Assembly: GCF_000516985.1 (NCBI RefSeq) | Contig: NW_006917091.1 | Span: 2,011,498 to 2,075,497, forward strand | DNA length: 64,000 bases | Direction: 5' to 3' | Origin: Pestalotiopsis fici W106-1 | Taxonomy: Eukaryota > Ascomycota > Sordariomycetes > Amphisphaeriales > Sporocadaceae | In this document: in pieces, positions 45,587 to 58,172 of the stretch | How positions within the stretch are numbered: position 1 is the first letter of the stretch | Layout of the letters: the number at the start of each line of letters is the position of its first letter | The notes under the pieces: generated by a model | The model's input: the letters and a program-made list of their open reading frames with translations, nothing else | Databases searched by the model: none | Told to the model about the DNA's origin: nothing | Translations under genes and position numbers: made by a program

Positions 45587-46986
45587 TCTGAAGAAAATTG
45601 TGTTGGCTCTGGATAATTACAAGTGAGGAGTAACGACAAGGGAGAAACTAGTAACGGTTACTTGTGAAATCGAAATCAAAGTGATGATTAATAAAAAAAG
45701 ACGTGCTGCTGCTTGGAGAAATTGCTTCAAAATGGAGAGGAGCAGGATCTTTGTCTTTCTAAATACTCAGAAGCTGACAGGGCGCACATGACATTCCTTC
45801 TGCAAAGCATCCGTGCTTATACCTACAGACTGATGAGAGCCTTCCAGAGTTTGACACGATATATGTCACTGGCGCCGGGCAATTGATACCGCTTGGTCCT
45901 TTTGAATGAGAGCCGCCAAACGTCGCTCGGCCCTGACAAAACAGAGCCTCTAATACCACTGTTTCCGGGTACTCTGGGTGAGATACCAAGTTGCCCATGG
46001 CTAGGCCAATCTTTTGCCACCCATGCATGGCCGATTACAGAATCCGGGGAACAGCCAAGATGGAGGAGGACGAGGTGGTGCTATCATATTGTTATTGTGT
46101 TTTGACGGTCCAATCGCCAACCTGTGCGTTGTATACTTTCGTCCCTGGAAGGCGCTGCGGCGGTTTCTCGCACAGACGCTGGTGTGAAGTTGGTCGAATC
46201 AAGTCATGTTTGGCACCAAGAAAGAAACTCGTCCATCACAAAGGGAAAAAANAAAAACGAAACACGCATCGACTCATTCCAATCTCTGAAGCGTCTCGCT
46301 AGTTAGCTAGTGCCCTACGGTACGTGTATTTCTAGATACATACATACTATACAAACGGCTTAGAGCCATATAGAAAGACGCTTCTGCTGACTGCCCAGAC
46401 ATAGATCACGCATCTTTCATAGCCTGTGCTTCAAATGCAATTCCGTGTTTTTGAGAAGGAAGACAATGTGAGATTTTACAATGCCTCACTTCTCCTTTCG
46501 GAAAGCACATGGGAACCATGCTCAAAGGCAGAGAGAGTTATCGGCCCATATTGCCTGGCAAGATATGCTACGGAATCATACCTCGACTAGCTAGAAACAA
46601 ATATATAGATATTGTATATAGAAGACTTTATGTACAGCTAGGCACCTCTGCACGTGGCCCAGTCATCAACCCACTGAGTTTCTCTCCATATTCATCAATA
46701 GCTTGGTTTGCCTGTCTTCATTTCCAACCGGTCGATAGGCTCCTCCCCCAGTACTCCAAAAAGAGGGGAGAAACGGAAAAACGTCCCAACGGTTGAATTA
46801 AAGCTCAATGTAATTCACTTGATCATTGATTCCACTACATCGGACTGTCGTCGGAAAAAGGGACCCTGCTTTAGCAATGTTCAAGCTTCCTGAGCTGCGG
46901 CAATACTCGTCTATCAATCAAGTCTAGATAAAGGGTTTGCGCCGTATCACACTCCTGATAGCTTTATTTTGCAAGCCATTAGAGCA
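45587..46986. other. Intergenic, no gene seen
   Basis: 1.4 kb between the secreted-protein start and the SLA1 3' end. One ambiguous base (N at 46252) lies in an A-rich run. No coding or RNA feature is supported. Confidence 0.55.
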
Positions 46987-49900
46987 TTAAAAACCAAATG
47001 GGTTTTGCGGGGCTGTTTTATTTATGCCATGGTTAGCTGCTATACTCTGTAGGATTAAAGAAATGCCAGCAACTTACTTGCTTGTGAGAGATTCGCACGC
47101 CGGCCGGTAGCCTGCGGTTGGATCTTCTCTGGGACGCCGAACCGTACCGGAGGGGCTGGTCCCGTGGGTTGTGGCTGCAAGGGAGCAACGGCCGGGGTCT
47201 GGCCGCTCTGATTGTTTAAGTTCGAATTGAAGCCCTGTCCGAAACCTCCACCGAATCCAGTCTGCTGCGGTTGGAGACCAGTCTGCATCTGTGGCATACC
47301 GGTTCTCTGGGGTTCCATGGCTGGCGGCAAGAACGAATTCACACCAGTGGGCTGAGCTATCTGCTGCGGTGGCTGCTGGCCGGCATTGAAGGCCCCTGGG
47401 AAGCCCGTGGGTTGGTTCTGTATGGGCGAGAATTGTTGCAACGGGGCCATGCCCGTCATGTTCGGTTGCATGAACTGGCTGCCGGGGTTGTATCCTGTGG
47501 GTTGAGGGGCCATGGCTTGCTGGCCACCAGGCCCAGTGTTGTAACCCATCATGCCCTGCCCCGTCTGCTGTGGCTGGAAGCCGCCCATGAACTGCTGCTG
47601 CTGCTGCTGAAGTCTCTGCTGGTTGAGGTCGTTCATGCTCTGGCCCGAGGGCGCAAACCCCGTCATCTGCGGCTGCAGGGGCGGTGGTGCAAACCCGCTG
47701 GGCTGCGCAGACTGGGGAGCAGAAAGCGGTCGCATCGGCGGCGGCGGTACCAAGCCCGGCTGGCCTTGTGTCATCTGAGGTGCGAGGGGCCGCTGCCGAC
47801 TGCCACCTAGTCCCAAGCCTAGGGGCTGGCCGGTAGGCATTGCTGCCAAGCCCGTCTGCTGTGGTGCCAGGCCCGAGAAAAATGCGGGCGAGGCACCTTG
47901 CTGAACTTGTGCAGTTGCAGCCTGTTGCTGAGATACAGACTGAGGCGGCGGTTGGATGACTTGTGGCGGAGGGGGAGGTGGTTCCATCTTCTCTGGCTCA
48001 AGGGGCTTCGACAGCAGCGAGAGATCTTGCATGGCTTGTGTTAACAGCGCGGGAGGCTTTGGCTGTTCAGGTGCTGCCGGTGCCGGTGCCGGTGCCGGTG
48101 CTGCTACTGGCGCCGGGGCAGGTTGTGTTGCCTGAGGTTCTGGCGTCTTGGAAGGCTTAACACTCCAGGCATCATCATCAAATCCTCCGGCAGTGCCCTT
48201 CTCGCCTGCATTGGGTCTCTTGGCGGTTGGCGACGATGCTGCAGCAGCGGCATCAGCACCCGTCTCTTTGGAGAACGCCTTGGGATCAACTGTATTGTTT
48301 GTTTCGGTTGCAGGAGCCGGCCTTCCTTTTCGAGTATTGTTCCGCAGGGTTCCTCCGGGTCCTGAAAACAGCCCACCCGAGCCGGCCTCGCCATCCTCAT
48401 CGCCTGCAAAGCTGACGCCTCTCTTCTTCGCATCGCGCCCGAATTTCTTGTCCAGGTAGCGCATGACCTTGATGATGTCGCCTTCGCGCAAACCCAGGTT
48501 TCGAAGGACACTGGCATCCACATCGGGAAGCACGGTTTCGTCCATGGAGTCCTTGGCAAAGGCCTGCGCGTACCTTTCGCAAAGTCCCACAGCCACGTCG
48601 CAGGAGAGGAAGAATTGAAACCAGTCATACTCAGGCTTGTCCACAGAGGCGCCGACTCTGGATGACGAGTCCCCTCTCGGCGCCTGCTGTCTCGTAGACT
48701 GCGCCCGTTTCACGTCCGATAGTGGTCGATCTTCATCTAGCGAGATACCAGTAATCAATTCGACATATTCAAGATCCTTGGCGGACATCTTTGCAATTGG
48801 AACAGCAATTTTGACGCCATTAACCTTGTGGAGGTTTATTTTGCCGTCCTTTACGCCAAGGAGCTGAGCCTCGACACTGAAGGACTTGCTGCGATCCGTC
48901 CAGACTCGCACCTTGGCGGGGTCGGGTTCTGTATCATGGTCAGTATACACAAGAAAATCAAGCTGATTGTGTACATGGCACGCTTAAACAGATACTTACT
49001 CGACTTGGAGGATGATTTGCCACCGGATCGGTTGTTCTGCTGCTGGCCATTTTGGTTACCAATGTTCACGGCTGACAAGCTACTTTTTCTTTCGGGCAAA
49101 CGCATTCCAGGTCCTACCTCTACTGCTTGTGGTTCCCGCTTCAAAGCCTCCCTTGTCAAGCGCTCCTCCTCCAGCCTGTTCTGCTTCACGCTAGAGCGTC
49201 CCGCATTGATGCCAGTGGTCGAAGAGGTGACTGTGGACGCGAGTGTCTCTGTGATTTCGATATAGCTGCTCGGGACAACTCCTTCTTTGCCATTCTTAAG
49301 TCGTCGGACTTGCCACCATTCATCACTCTTCGTGTCGTCGACTACTATAACCTCGTCGCCGACGCCGACGGTGACCTCGTCATCTCCTTGGGCCATGAAA
49401 TCGTAGAGTACAGTTCCCCTCTTCTGAATCGTCTGTCCTGTGCCGGCCATGATGACTTCCCGGAGCCCCTCGGCTCGGATGGCGCCAGACAGTTCCCCCA
49501 GCGCACTGACAATTTCGGCAGCCGTGTCCTTAGCTCCGGCGTGAAAGTCAATACTTCTGCTGGGCCGCACGAGCTCCAAAAAGACATGTTTGCCCTCTCG
49601 CGAGTAGTGTGTCATCCTATCGGCGGTCCATTCCTGAGTGGGCCCATCCGAGGCCTTTTCGGGCGCAATCAGGATGACACCGGTTTTCAGATTCACGCCC
49701 AGGGTGGTTGGCATCTTCTTCTTCTTTCCCATGACTGAAACCATTTCATTGATGTTATACATGTGGAAGCCACCAGGTGCAATGCGGCCATGGGAGCCTT
49801 CTGGCACTTCGTCGTCATAGGCCCTCTGCCTCCGGCTACTGGTCCTCTGCGGTGGCGGGGAGTGGAGGGATTGGTCATTGGAAATGGCCGATAAGGATCG

Positions 49901-50684
49901 CGGGCGAACGGGCAGTGCTGGACTCGGCTCGTCTTCCGACTCCTCCGAGATATACTGCCGACGCGGAGGCACGGCAATGGGAGGAGGCGTTGGCGCTCGG
50001 GTGGAAGTCCTGGCCTGCATGACGCCGGCCAGCGCGGCAGCGGGTGCCGGGGCGGCGGGTGCTGGCTCAGAGGCTACCGAGGGTTGCCGCACGGGAAGGG
50101 GTGGGCTCTGCGGCTCTTCTTCTGGTTCTTCCTCTACAGGTGGGCGCACTGGCAGAGATGGGGGAAGCGGAGGGGCAACGGGTTCCTGTGCAGGTGCCGG
50201 CTCGGGCTCTGCGTCTTCGGCGCCGTCGGCAACTTCAATATAATTGGAAGGGGCAAAACCGAAGTCGCCGTCGGTCCCTACGAGAATCCAGTCGGGATCC
50301 GAGTTATCATAAATCTGTAGCTTGGCATCTTCGGAGAAGGAGACCTCTTCGTCGGTTTGGCGGGTGTAGTCGTACAGGGCACGAGCTTGGGTGATTATGG
50401 GGGCCTGCAGCGCATTTTAGTTTCTCGACATGCTGTGACGAGGAAAGACTGGCAAGGTGATGATTGATTTTATTCCATGTACCTACCTGTTCAACGTAGT
50501 TGTTGGGTATTAATCCGACGGGCTCGTCCTCGTCATCCGCGTTTGCCTTTTTCTTGGCCTTCCACCAGTCATCATCGCCGTCCTTTTCTAAGAGGTAGAG
50601 GATGTCACCCTCGGTGATGGCCAGCTCGCCTTCACTCTGGGGTTCATAGTCGTAGATGGCCTTGTAGACGCCAAGGAAGCCCAT
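46987..50684 (-). CDS. sla1: Endocytic adaptor Sla1
   Basis: Four exons, 50684-50487, 50404-49000, 48928-47078 and 47012-46987, give 1159 aa. The order of domains is that of yeast Sla1. SH3-1 spans about 5-66 (ALYDYEP-type YKAIYDYEPQSEGEL) and SH3-2 about 70-128 (ARALYDYTRQTDEEVSF). A proline-rich linker and a conserved helical region around 265-385 follow. SH3-3 lies at about 395-455 (TVLYDFMAQGDDEVTVGVGD), SHD1 at about 535-600 (VRVWTDRSKSFSVEAQLLGV), and a SAM-like SHD2 near 640-710 (WFQFFLSCDVAVGLCERYAQ). A long Gln/Pro-rich tail has a dozen Q-x-T-G repeats, and the protein closes TPQNPFGF. In yeast, Sla1 links cargo with NPFxD signals, clathrin and actin regulators such as Las17 and Pan1 at cortical patches. 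The final 26-nt exon is needed to supply the C-terminal NPF motif. Confidence 0.93.
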
Positions 50685-52061
50685 GATGTCGATATGAAGC
50701 CGGTCTGTAAACGAAAGGAAGGTGGGCAGTTGAGCGATAGGGGGTTTGCGGGTGGTTGTCTGATCTTCCTGGAGTTGGGCGTCTCACACGATTGGGCCCC
50801 CTGAAGCTCCAAGGAAGGGTTATGTCACTCGGGACAAGACCAGCGTGCTACCAAGGTCCTCGAGATGCGATCGGAACAGAGCGCAGCGGCATGCCAATGC
50901 AGGAAGACCGAAGCGACGGCAGTGTCAATGGTCGCAAATGGGTCGGGCAGGTTGTTTGGTAGGTTGCTCGCTCAGTCTGCCTGTGCGTGGGGGGGGTGGG
51001 AGCTGAATGTTGAATGCCTTGACTGGGCGGACGTCTTTGACCACCCGTGCTTGGAGGCTGGCTGGATGGAGGGTGCGTAGGTCAAATCGGTACCTTACCT
51101 AGTACTTGTAGTAATGTCGGCTGGCTTCAATGGGTTGTCGAGGTACCTAACTTATGGCCACGAAATGTAGGTTGGTTGATGTACCCACGGTATGTAGGTA
51201 GCGTGCGCCTGGTGCTATTTTGGTGGGCCCCCCTGACTGCAGCCAAATCAGAGAAGAGCCCAAAAGAGGCCCGGGGCAGCCCAAAGGGGATGATGGAGCG
51301 ATTTGGAGGGATATCAAATGTATGGAAAACACAAATTACCAAGTCTCTAAAGCAAAACCATCAGAAGTCTGATCTAACGAGAATATCTGATATTGAACGA
51401 CAAGCCTCCAGGTTCATATCGACCAATAATTGTACGTTGCATGAGTGAGAAATCGGCAAGGTACATGATTACTTGTCAACCCAGTGGTGGGTATGTACGA
51501 TGACTCGAGCGTAGTAGGTATTTGCACGAGATCCATACCACCACCATGGAGATGCAGAAAGTTGAGAATGTACGTACACGTATATCTGCAACTTGAGGAA
51601 GGATTTCCACAACGATGCGACTTGGGAAAAGCCGGAAAGAAAACTTGCATTTGTTACGTGCAGCTGGAGAAGCAATTCAGGAGAACGGATTGTCGGGTTA
51701 GTTTTTTTTAGTTAGTTTTTTTGCTTCTTCCGGTACATGATAGTACAGGTACGTCATAAGATGAGCCTCCCACCCAATGTTTGAAGTTCGTGCTTATTAC
51801 CGATAGAATACTAGCTGCTTGCTGCTACCTACCTACCTACCTACCTATGCATTACATTGCCTCGACACTCACATCTTGGTGTCCACCATGCCAGATGCAC
51901 GCTCGCCGATTGTGTGACACAATACTCTACATATACTTGAGAGCATTTTGATTTATACGTCTATTGATTTTTTGATTTTTTTCAGAACCTATCTATAATC
52001 TAATCGTGATGCCTCAGCCCAGTCTTTGCAGTATTGCTCTCCCTCCCCGTTGCTTCCTATA
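50685..52061. other. Intergenic, SLA1 leader and ceramidase 3' flank
   Basis: No gene seen. GTACCTTACCTAGTACTTG and related words occur at 51089-51110 and 51143-51150, with (CTAC)n at 51825-51847. Frames such as 51047-51448 (+) read through simple sequence. Confidence 0.55.
51825..51847. repeat. (CTAC)n tetranucleotide repeat
   Basis: Nearly six perfect CTAC units, the cleanest example in the window of the TACC word seen in many spacers. Confidence 0.9.
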
Positions 52062-53271
52062 TCATGCAGTTTTCTTTCCATTTAATTGGGTCGATATTTT
52101 GTCTGCTGCGACAACTTCTGGGATCGAAAAGACGGACGGCCAATTGAGTTGGAACTTGTCTTCATTGCCGTCCATGCAGCGGTGGATCCATATTCTCCAG
52201 GTAATGTAATAGTACGCTGGGCCACAACGTCAGTCATCTGTAAACAGGTCGCGCGGCTTTCCACCGGCCTCAAAGATGCTGCAGCCAGGGGTTTTTGTGT
52301 ATCGAACGCTACTCACCTCCGATTCCAGTCATCAGATGCCACCAAGCGTGACCTTCTAGAACCACAGCCCAAGGAAGTCCTAGATTGTGCCTCCAGGGGC
52401 GGATCGTGCTGCAGTAGACGTTGTCGAGGTTCCAAATTAGAAATCCGCCCAGAAATATTGTAAGACCTTTCATTGAGATTAGAAGATCTCTTCGAAACCG
52501 GCAGGGATGAATGAGTGTGCGGCAGCACTACTATATAGACATACCAGTAGCCACAAGAATCCACATGTCCTTGATGATGGCATCCGCCGTAGGCACGCGG
52601 GATGCTGGCGAGCGTTCTTGTTGGCGCTTCTCCAGGGCCGGGCGGACAGACTTCTCCATAATCCACATGTTTGAGAAGACCACGACGGCCGTGAGAACGG
52701 CGTAGGCGTCTTGGTGGAATTGTGGATCTTTGGTGTGGTAGTATCGTGCCGTGATGAACCATGCCAGCCCAGTGAGAGCCGCTCCGAGCAGGATGGAGAA
52801 GACGCGAGACCTCCGATAGGAAAACGTGGCAAAGCACATGAGACAAGTTGTATATATCATGGAGAGCTCATCAACCAGCTGCATGGGGTATTTCAACGTA
52901 GCGTGAAACAAGGTCGAACCAGTGCCGACAACCATGTAGCCTATAAAGGCGACGACAAAGATGGCGGGATGGCCATACTTGAGGCAGTCTCTAATCCCTT
53001 TCAGACCGAGCCAGATAAAAAGGAGATTTGTCAAGGTCTATAGAGCAATGACAGACACGGGCGTGAATTAGCCGAAGACGAGGTGACCTGCGGTGGCGGC
53101 GGCGGCGGCGGAGGGGGTTGGGGCTTCACTCACGTTGCAGAATTCGGCACAGTAGTAGCTGATGACATAGTCCTCCTCGCAAAAATTCAGGGTGACTGTC
53201 TTGTCGCCCCAGTAGCCCTCCCGGGGTTCGTGGTACGGAAAAGAGAGGGCACTGAGGATAGAGTCCAGCAT
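52062..53271 (-). CDS. Alkaline ceramidase (Ypc1/Ydc1 family)
   Basis: Four exons, 53271-53134, 53037-52545, 52466-52317 and 52216-52062, give 311 aa. The enzyme hydrolyses ceramides to sphingoid base and fatty acid in the ER membrane. The start MLDSILSALSFPYHEPREGYWGDKT contains the conserved G-Y-W-G entry motif. Seven hydrophobic helices follow. The CREST-family catalytic set is present: S87 and H91 in GSTLFHATLKYP, D102 in QLVDELSM, and H250 and H254 in LEGHAWWHLMTG. The last exon supplies YYYITWRIWIHRCMDGNED and ends IPEVVAADKISTQLNGKKTA; it was placed by phase and by the family pattern G-A-Y-Y-Y-I after the HxxxH. Yeast paralogues differ in preference for phyto- or dihydroceramide, which cannot be read from this sequence. 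Confidence 0.92.
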
Positions 53272-55347
53272 GACTCCGGAGATGCGCGGCTTTTGCGCAC
53301 GCTCGGCAGGATGTCGATTGCTTGAACGTATTGTCTGGTAGAAGAATTCCCGGAGATGAGGGAGGAGGAGCACGAGGAGCTGGAAAAGGCGACTGAGAAG
53401 AATTGATCTTACGTGTGTTTGGCGGCGGAGGCGTCGGCGATATGCAATGCGCAAGCAAGTCTGCAAGTATTATGTGGTACTAGAGATTGCTGGTTGGAAG
53501 GAGAAGAAAGTCCGGGATGTATTGTTGTACCCATGTATATATCGGTATAATGGCGTCCCGGATGTCAATTTTTGGTATGTCTTTGTGTGTAAATAATATC
53601 TCAAAACCTAGGTCACTGCCTACCAGCCATCAATACGAGGATACAAGGTTTACTGTGAAAACGTTTTCGATGGAGCCCCCGGTGCTGCAATCAATAATGT
53701 ACCTAGTGTAAAGAATTCATTGCAGTATTTGTATGCGTAGTCCAATGCAGGTGCGCGCCGTTGCGTTTACAATACACGTGCTAATAAATGAAGTATGTAG
53801 ATTTCTTCTACCATGCTTAGCCAAGGTTTAAAAGAGAGGGAGGGGGGGTAACAACTGAAAGGAAAGAAACCCGAGGCTCAACGACTGACTTTGCTTGAGA
53901 ATCGATGCAGACAGCAATTTAGCAAGAGCCTCAACGATGAGTGACCAGAGTAATGAATGTCCAGTCATTCCATTAACATTGATATCTGCGCTGTTGCATC
54001 GTCGGTAATGATGCGATTCGACACTGGGTGTAACTGAAAACCCCACCAGACACCGAGACATCCGACTGCCGACAAACCGAGTGCCTTCAGTGCCCAAGCT
54101 TACAAAGCATTGATCCTCCTGACTGAAAAGCGAATCCAGCCAGTTGAAGTAGTACGACCGGACAAGAAGACGATTTTCTGTACAACAACAGGTGTTTTTT
54201 GTTTTTTTTTTGGTGGCTGCAAATATGCTCCTCTGGCTCACTCTCAATATTGCATGATCAAGATTCCTTGGCACGCTGTCTGCTTTCAGCTAGGTAGCCG
54301 AGACAGGGAGAGCGAATTGCACAAAAATAGTGCAGAAACACTCAGAAGTACACATTGGCCTAGAAAATGCGGCTACTGCGTACTGCCCGAGCACCTCTAA
54401 CAATTGAGAACTTGAACCTGGGCCATGCTTGGCGCGCGCCACGCAATCCCAGGCATAGCGGCGGCAGTCAAGCGACTTAGACGCGATGGATCCCAGCGCC
54501 CCTGGAGCCGACAGCCGCGAGGGAGGTACCTACCTACGTCAATCCAAGGTACGTGCACGCCTCGCTCGAAAGGCAGGCACACGCCCAAGACGCCGCAATC
54601 AAGCAATTGATTTAATTGCCTAAAGGCGCGCCCAGGTACAGGTACCACTAAGCACGCCAATCAATCAATCAATCAATCCGGCCTATCTAAGGTAGGCAGC
54701 GCGGCGCAATCTCAAGTGCCAGCTTACACTTTTGTTGTTTAACCACCGTGACGTTGAGAATTCGCGGTCCGGATCGCTTCCAACGTCAACCGCTACACGT
54801 CTAAAGTAACTGCCACCTGTGCCACTTTGTTCTGCCGTATCGAATACACAGCGCCATTGCGAAGAGGATTCGCTCTTCTCCCTCTTCGTCCTTCTGGCCA
54901 TTTTCGAGCCGCATATCCACGCAAGCTACCAGAGTACCTCCGCATTAGCTATTCGCCCTTCCGTTCGAGATTGCCAAGGAGAAACAACAAGGCTGTATTG
55001 TGACACTGTCATTTACTGACCTGGGACGGACACGACAACTCCCAAGCCCCTACGACGCCTCCAGGTGAACACACTTGTTCATTTCTTGCGAGTACTTTCC
55101 ATATTGCTCTTGCTGCCAAGCAGCGGCACACCACTTGTTCATTACAGGCACCAGGACGGACGTGCGACCTCGCTGCCCACACCCAAACCCGGCCCAGCTG
55201 GTTGATCCAAGACACTACTGCGCCTGCACACTCTGCCATTTTAACAGTGGTGCTGAGCAGTCCATCACAACAACAACAACAACAACAATGCAATGCACAA
55301 GTAGCACCACCGAGCTTGCCCACGACAGTTGATTCCATAGCTTCGAC
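53272..55347. other. 2.1-kb divergent spacer
   Basis: Upstream regions of the ceramidase (-) and the TMF-like gene (+). It holds G-rich and T-rich runs (53838-53849, 54197-54211), a GGTACCTACCTACG word at 54526-54539, (AATC)n at 54658-54677, and a (CAA)n tract at 55267-55287 in the probable leader of the right-hand gene. No gene is supported: the 148-codon frame at 53828-54274 (-) resembles nothing. Confidence 0.55.
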
Positions 55348-57992
55348 ATGGCTGCACCGAACAAAGGGTCGCGATGGGGCTCTTTCCTGTCCCAGGCTGT
55401 CGCTGGTGTCGAGGCCAGACTTGACAATATACTTGCCGAAGAAGAGCCAGCCCCGAAACAACCCAATGCTCCCTCAACCACCGCTGCCACTGTCGCATCA
55501 CCGCCCAAGCCTAACTCGACGCCCACGAAGAGTGCCAACGACAGACTGCAAGAGAGGCTGGCTAGGGCAGTAGCTGCCAAAAACGCTGGCGGCACCGCCA
55601 CCCCGAAATCTGAAGCCTCTCCAGGACGACCATCCACCGAGCTCTCCTCCGCAAATCAGAGTCCCCGCCCTAGCTCAGACCTATCCAGAGTGAATTCGCC
55701 CCCGCCGGTCGTCGCCTCGTCTCCGCGAACCAGTCTCTCCAGGGATGAGCGCGTTGGCGACCCACGCCACATCAGCCAAACTGCCAATGGAATCGAGGAC
55801 CAGCCAGCAAATGAGCTCGCTGCGCCGGTGAAGGAAGCTGACTTGCCTGTGACTTCGAGTCAAGTCGGAGACTCAGTGCAGCAGCAGGAACAACCAAGCG
55901 TAGCATCGCCAGCACCCATCGGCACGTCTTCGACCAAGGAGGAGACGGTGCAAGTATCTGTTTCTACAAGCGAGAAGATTGTCTCTTCGTTGGATCTTTA
56001 TGAGAAGCGCATTGCCGACCTGGAAAGGACATTGGAAGAGCTGCAAAGTCAGCACCAGGAGGAGTTGCATAGCCAGGTGGAACGGGTCGATGCTCTCCAG
56101 GCCAAGCTTCAGTATCTCGCTCGAGAGGCGAGCGAGTCTGCCAGAAAGGATGGATCAGCCGCCGCCTCGGGCAGCTTGGAGAAACGGATAGCCGAAAAGG
56201 ATCAACAAGTGGCACAACTAATGGAGGAGGGAAACAAACTCGCCGGCAACGAACAGAAACTTCGTGCTGTTATTAAGAAGTTGAGAGCACAAATCACAGC
56301 CGAAGAGAAGGAATTGAATGAGCAGAAGATGTGGCGCCAAAAGGCAGAGGCCGAGCTGCTCAATCTCCGCGATACCATCCGTGGTATAGATGAAGATAGA
56401 AAGGCAAATGATGAGTCTCAAAAGACCATTACTCAACTGAGGAGGGATTTGGATCGTGTCAAGACCACTGTTTCGACAAAGGACGCGACGATATCAGACC
56501 TGAGGGCACAACTTGAAGAGGCTTCCGAACGTGCAAAGAGCATGGCAGCAAAAATCAATAATGAGGCTAGGGAAAATCATCAAGGCAAGATCAAGGAACT
56601 CGAAGATACAATTGCTTCCATGCAGGTCGAGAAAACGTTGGCTGCAGATAAGGCCAAAGCCACTGCGAATGACTTGCGCGAAAATGCCGAACGTACCGCG
56701 GAGCGAGCCCGGGCGGTTGAGCTGGAGCTCAAGGGCGAAGTCCAGATCCTTGAGAGTAAGTTGGAAGCCCTTCGAGCTACTGCCGAGGAAGCCTCCACTG
56801 GTGCTGTGGGTGATGCTCAAGCCAAATTGCTGCGACAGATCGAGACGTTGCAAACGCAGTACTCGATAGCTAGCGAGAATTGGCAAGGAATGGAAGCCTC
56901 CCTGCTTGCGAGGACAGCGAATCTCGAGAAAGAGAGGGATGAAGCATTGCGAAGAGAGTCGGACATGAGGAAAAAGGCCCGAGAATCGGTAAGTTTATTC
57001 CAAAACTCACACAACACGGGTAGAGTGCTGAATAGAGAAAAACAAAGGCCGCTCGTGTAAAACGCCAAGAGGAAGAATTGGAAGAAGCAAAAACTCAACT
57101 TCCCAATGTGCAACAGGATCTTTCCAATCACCGGGCTCAGCTCGAGTCGTTGCGGAAGCGTGCAGAAGAAGCAGAAAAGGCGCTGGCCGAAGCAAAAGCC
57201 GAGGCTGAGAAACAGCAACTGGTCACTAGGCAAGACTCTTTAGATAAGGTGGGAGTAGAGCGCCGCCCATGGCTCGACGAAGTTGCCCTGCAGACAAGCC
57301 GACCAGCTTCCCCTCTGTTATCTGCGCCGCAGCGGGCATACAGCAGCGACTTCCTCGGTCTCCAGAACGTCCCCACCAAGCTTCGAAAGACATCGGCGCC
57401 ATCTAGTAATAACGGAGACGTCAGCCCCAACGAGAGGCTGGTGTCAGCACGACGGCCTTCGCAACAGCCACGTCCGTCGCTATTTTCCATGCCATCCACC
57501 CAGTCAGGCGGCACACCACCGTCAATCTTGAGCCACCTTGAGCAAATCACCTCACCCACTCATCCCCTCGACAAGGAGGACATGTTTGATGGGGCCGAGA
57601 CGGTCGCTTCGCCGCAGAATGTTCTCCACGACATGGTCTCGGTGTCAACGATTGCCGCGGGTCCTTCCGTCCAGCTGGTAGAGAGAATGAGTGCCGCCAT
57701 TCGTCGCTTGGAGAGCGAAAAGGTTGCCGCTAAGGAGGAATTGACCAGAATTACAAGTCAGCGGGATGAGGCCCGGAGTGAGATCGTGACGCTCATGAAG
57801 GATGTGGAAACAGGCAAGGCAGCCAACACGAGGGTGGAGGCTCTGGAGAAGGAGGTTGCAGATATCAACGATAGGTATCAGACTACCTTGGAAATGCTGG
57901 GAGAGAAGAGTGAGATGGTGGAGGAACTCCGTGCTGATGTCCAAGACGTCAAAGCCATGTACAGAGACTTAGTCGAGCGCACCCACAAATGA
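55348..57992 (+). CDS. Golgi coiled-coil protein TMF1/Sgm1-like
   Basis: Two exons, 55348-56988 and 57048-57992 (59-bp intron, acceptor AAG), encode 861 aa. The N-terminus MAAPNKGSRWGSFLSQAVAG with WGSFLSQAVAGVEARLDNIL is the amphipathic start typical of fungal TMF/Sgm1 proteins. Residues ~45-210 are disordered and Ser/Pro-rich. A long coiled coil covers about 215-605 (EKIVSSLDLYEKRIADLERT and on). After a second disordered block (about 610-730), a final coiled coil of about 90 residues closes the protein (SVQLVERMSAAIRRLESEKV to YRDLVERTHK). This C-terminal segment corresponds to the TMF TATA-binding/Rab6-binding domain, which in yeast Sgm1 and human TMF1 binds Rab6/Ypt6 on Golgi membranes. 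The role as a Golgi tether is by homology. Confidence 0.88.
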
Positions 57993-58172
57993 GCTTGATT
58001 ATTGTAGCTATTATTACCCAGCTTCTAGGCGAGCGCTGACAAATGTCGCCGCCGATACGACCCCCTTCTTTCCCTCATTCTCTCCTCTCTCTTCAACAGC
58101 GCCGTTTGTTTTCCTTCTCTTCCCCTGTCCATAATAGATGACCTCTGGTCTACAATACAAGCTGGAAGCAGC

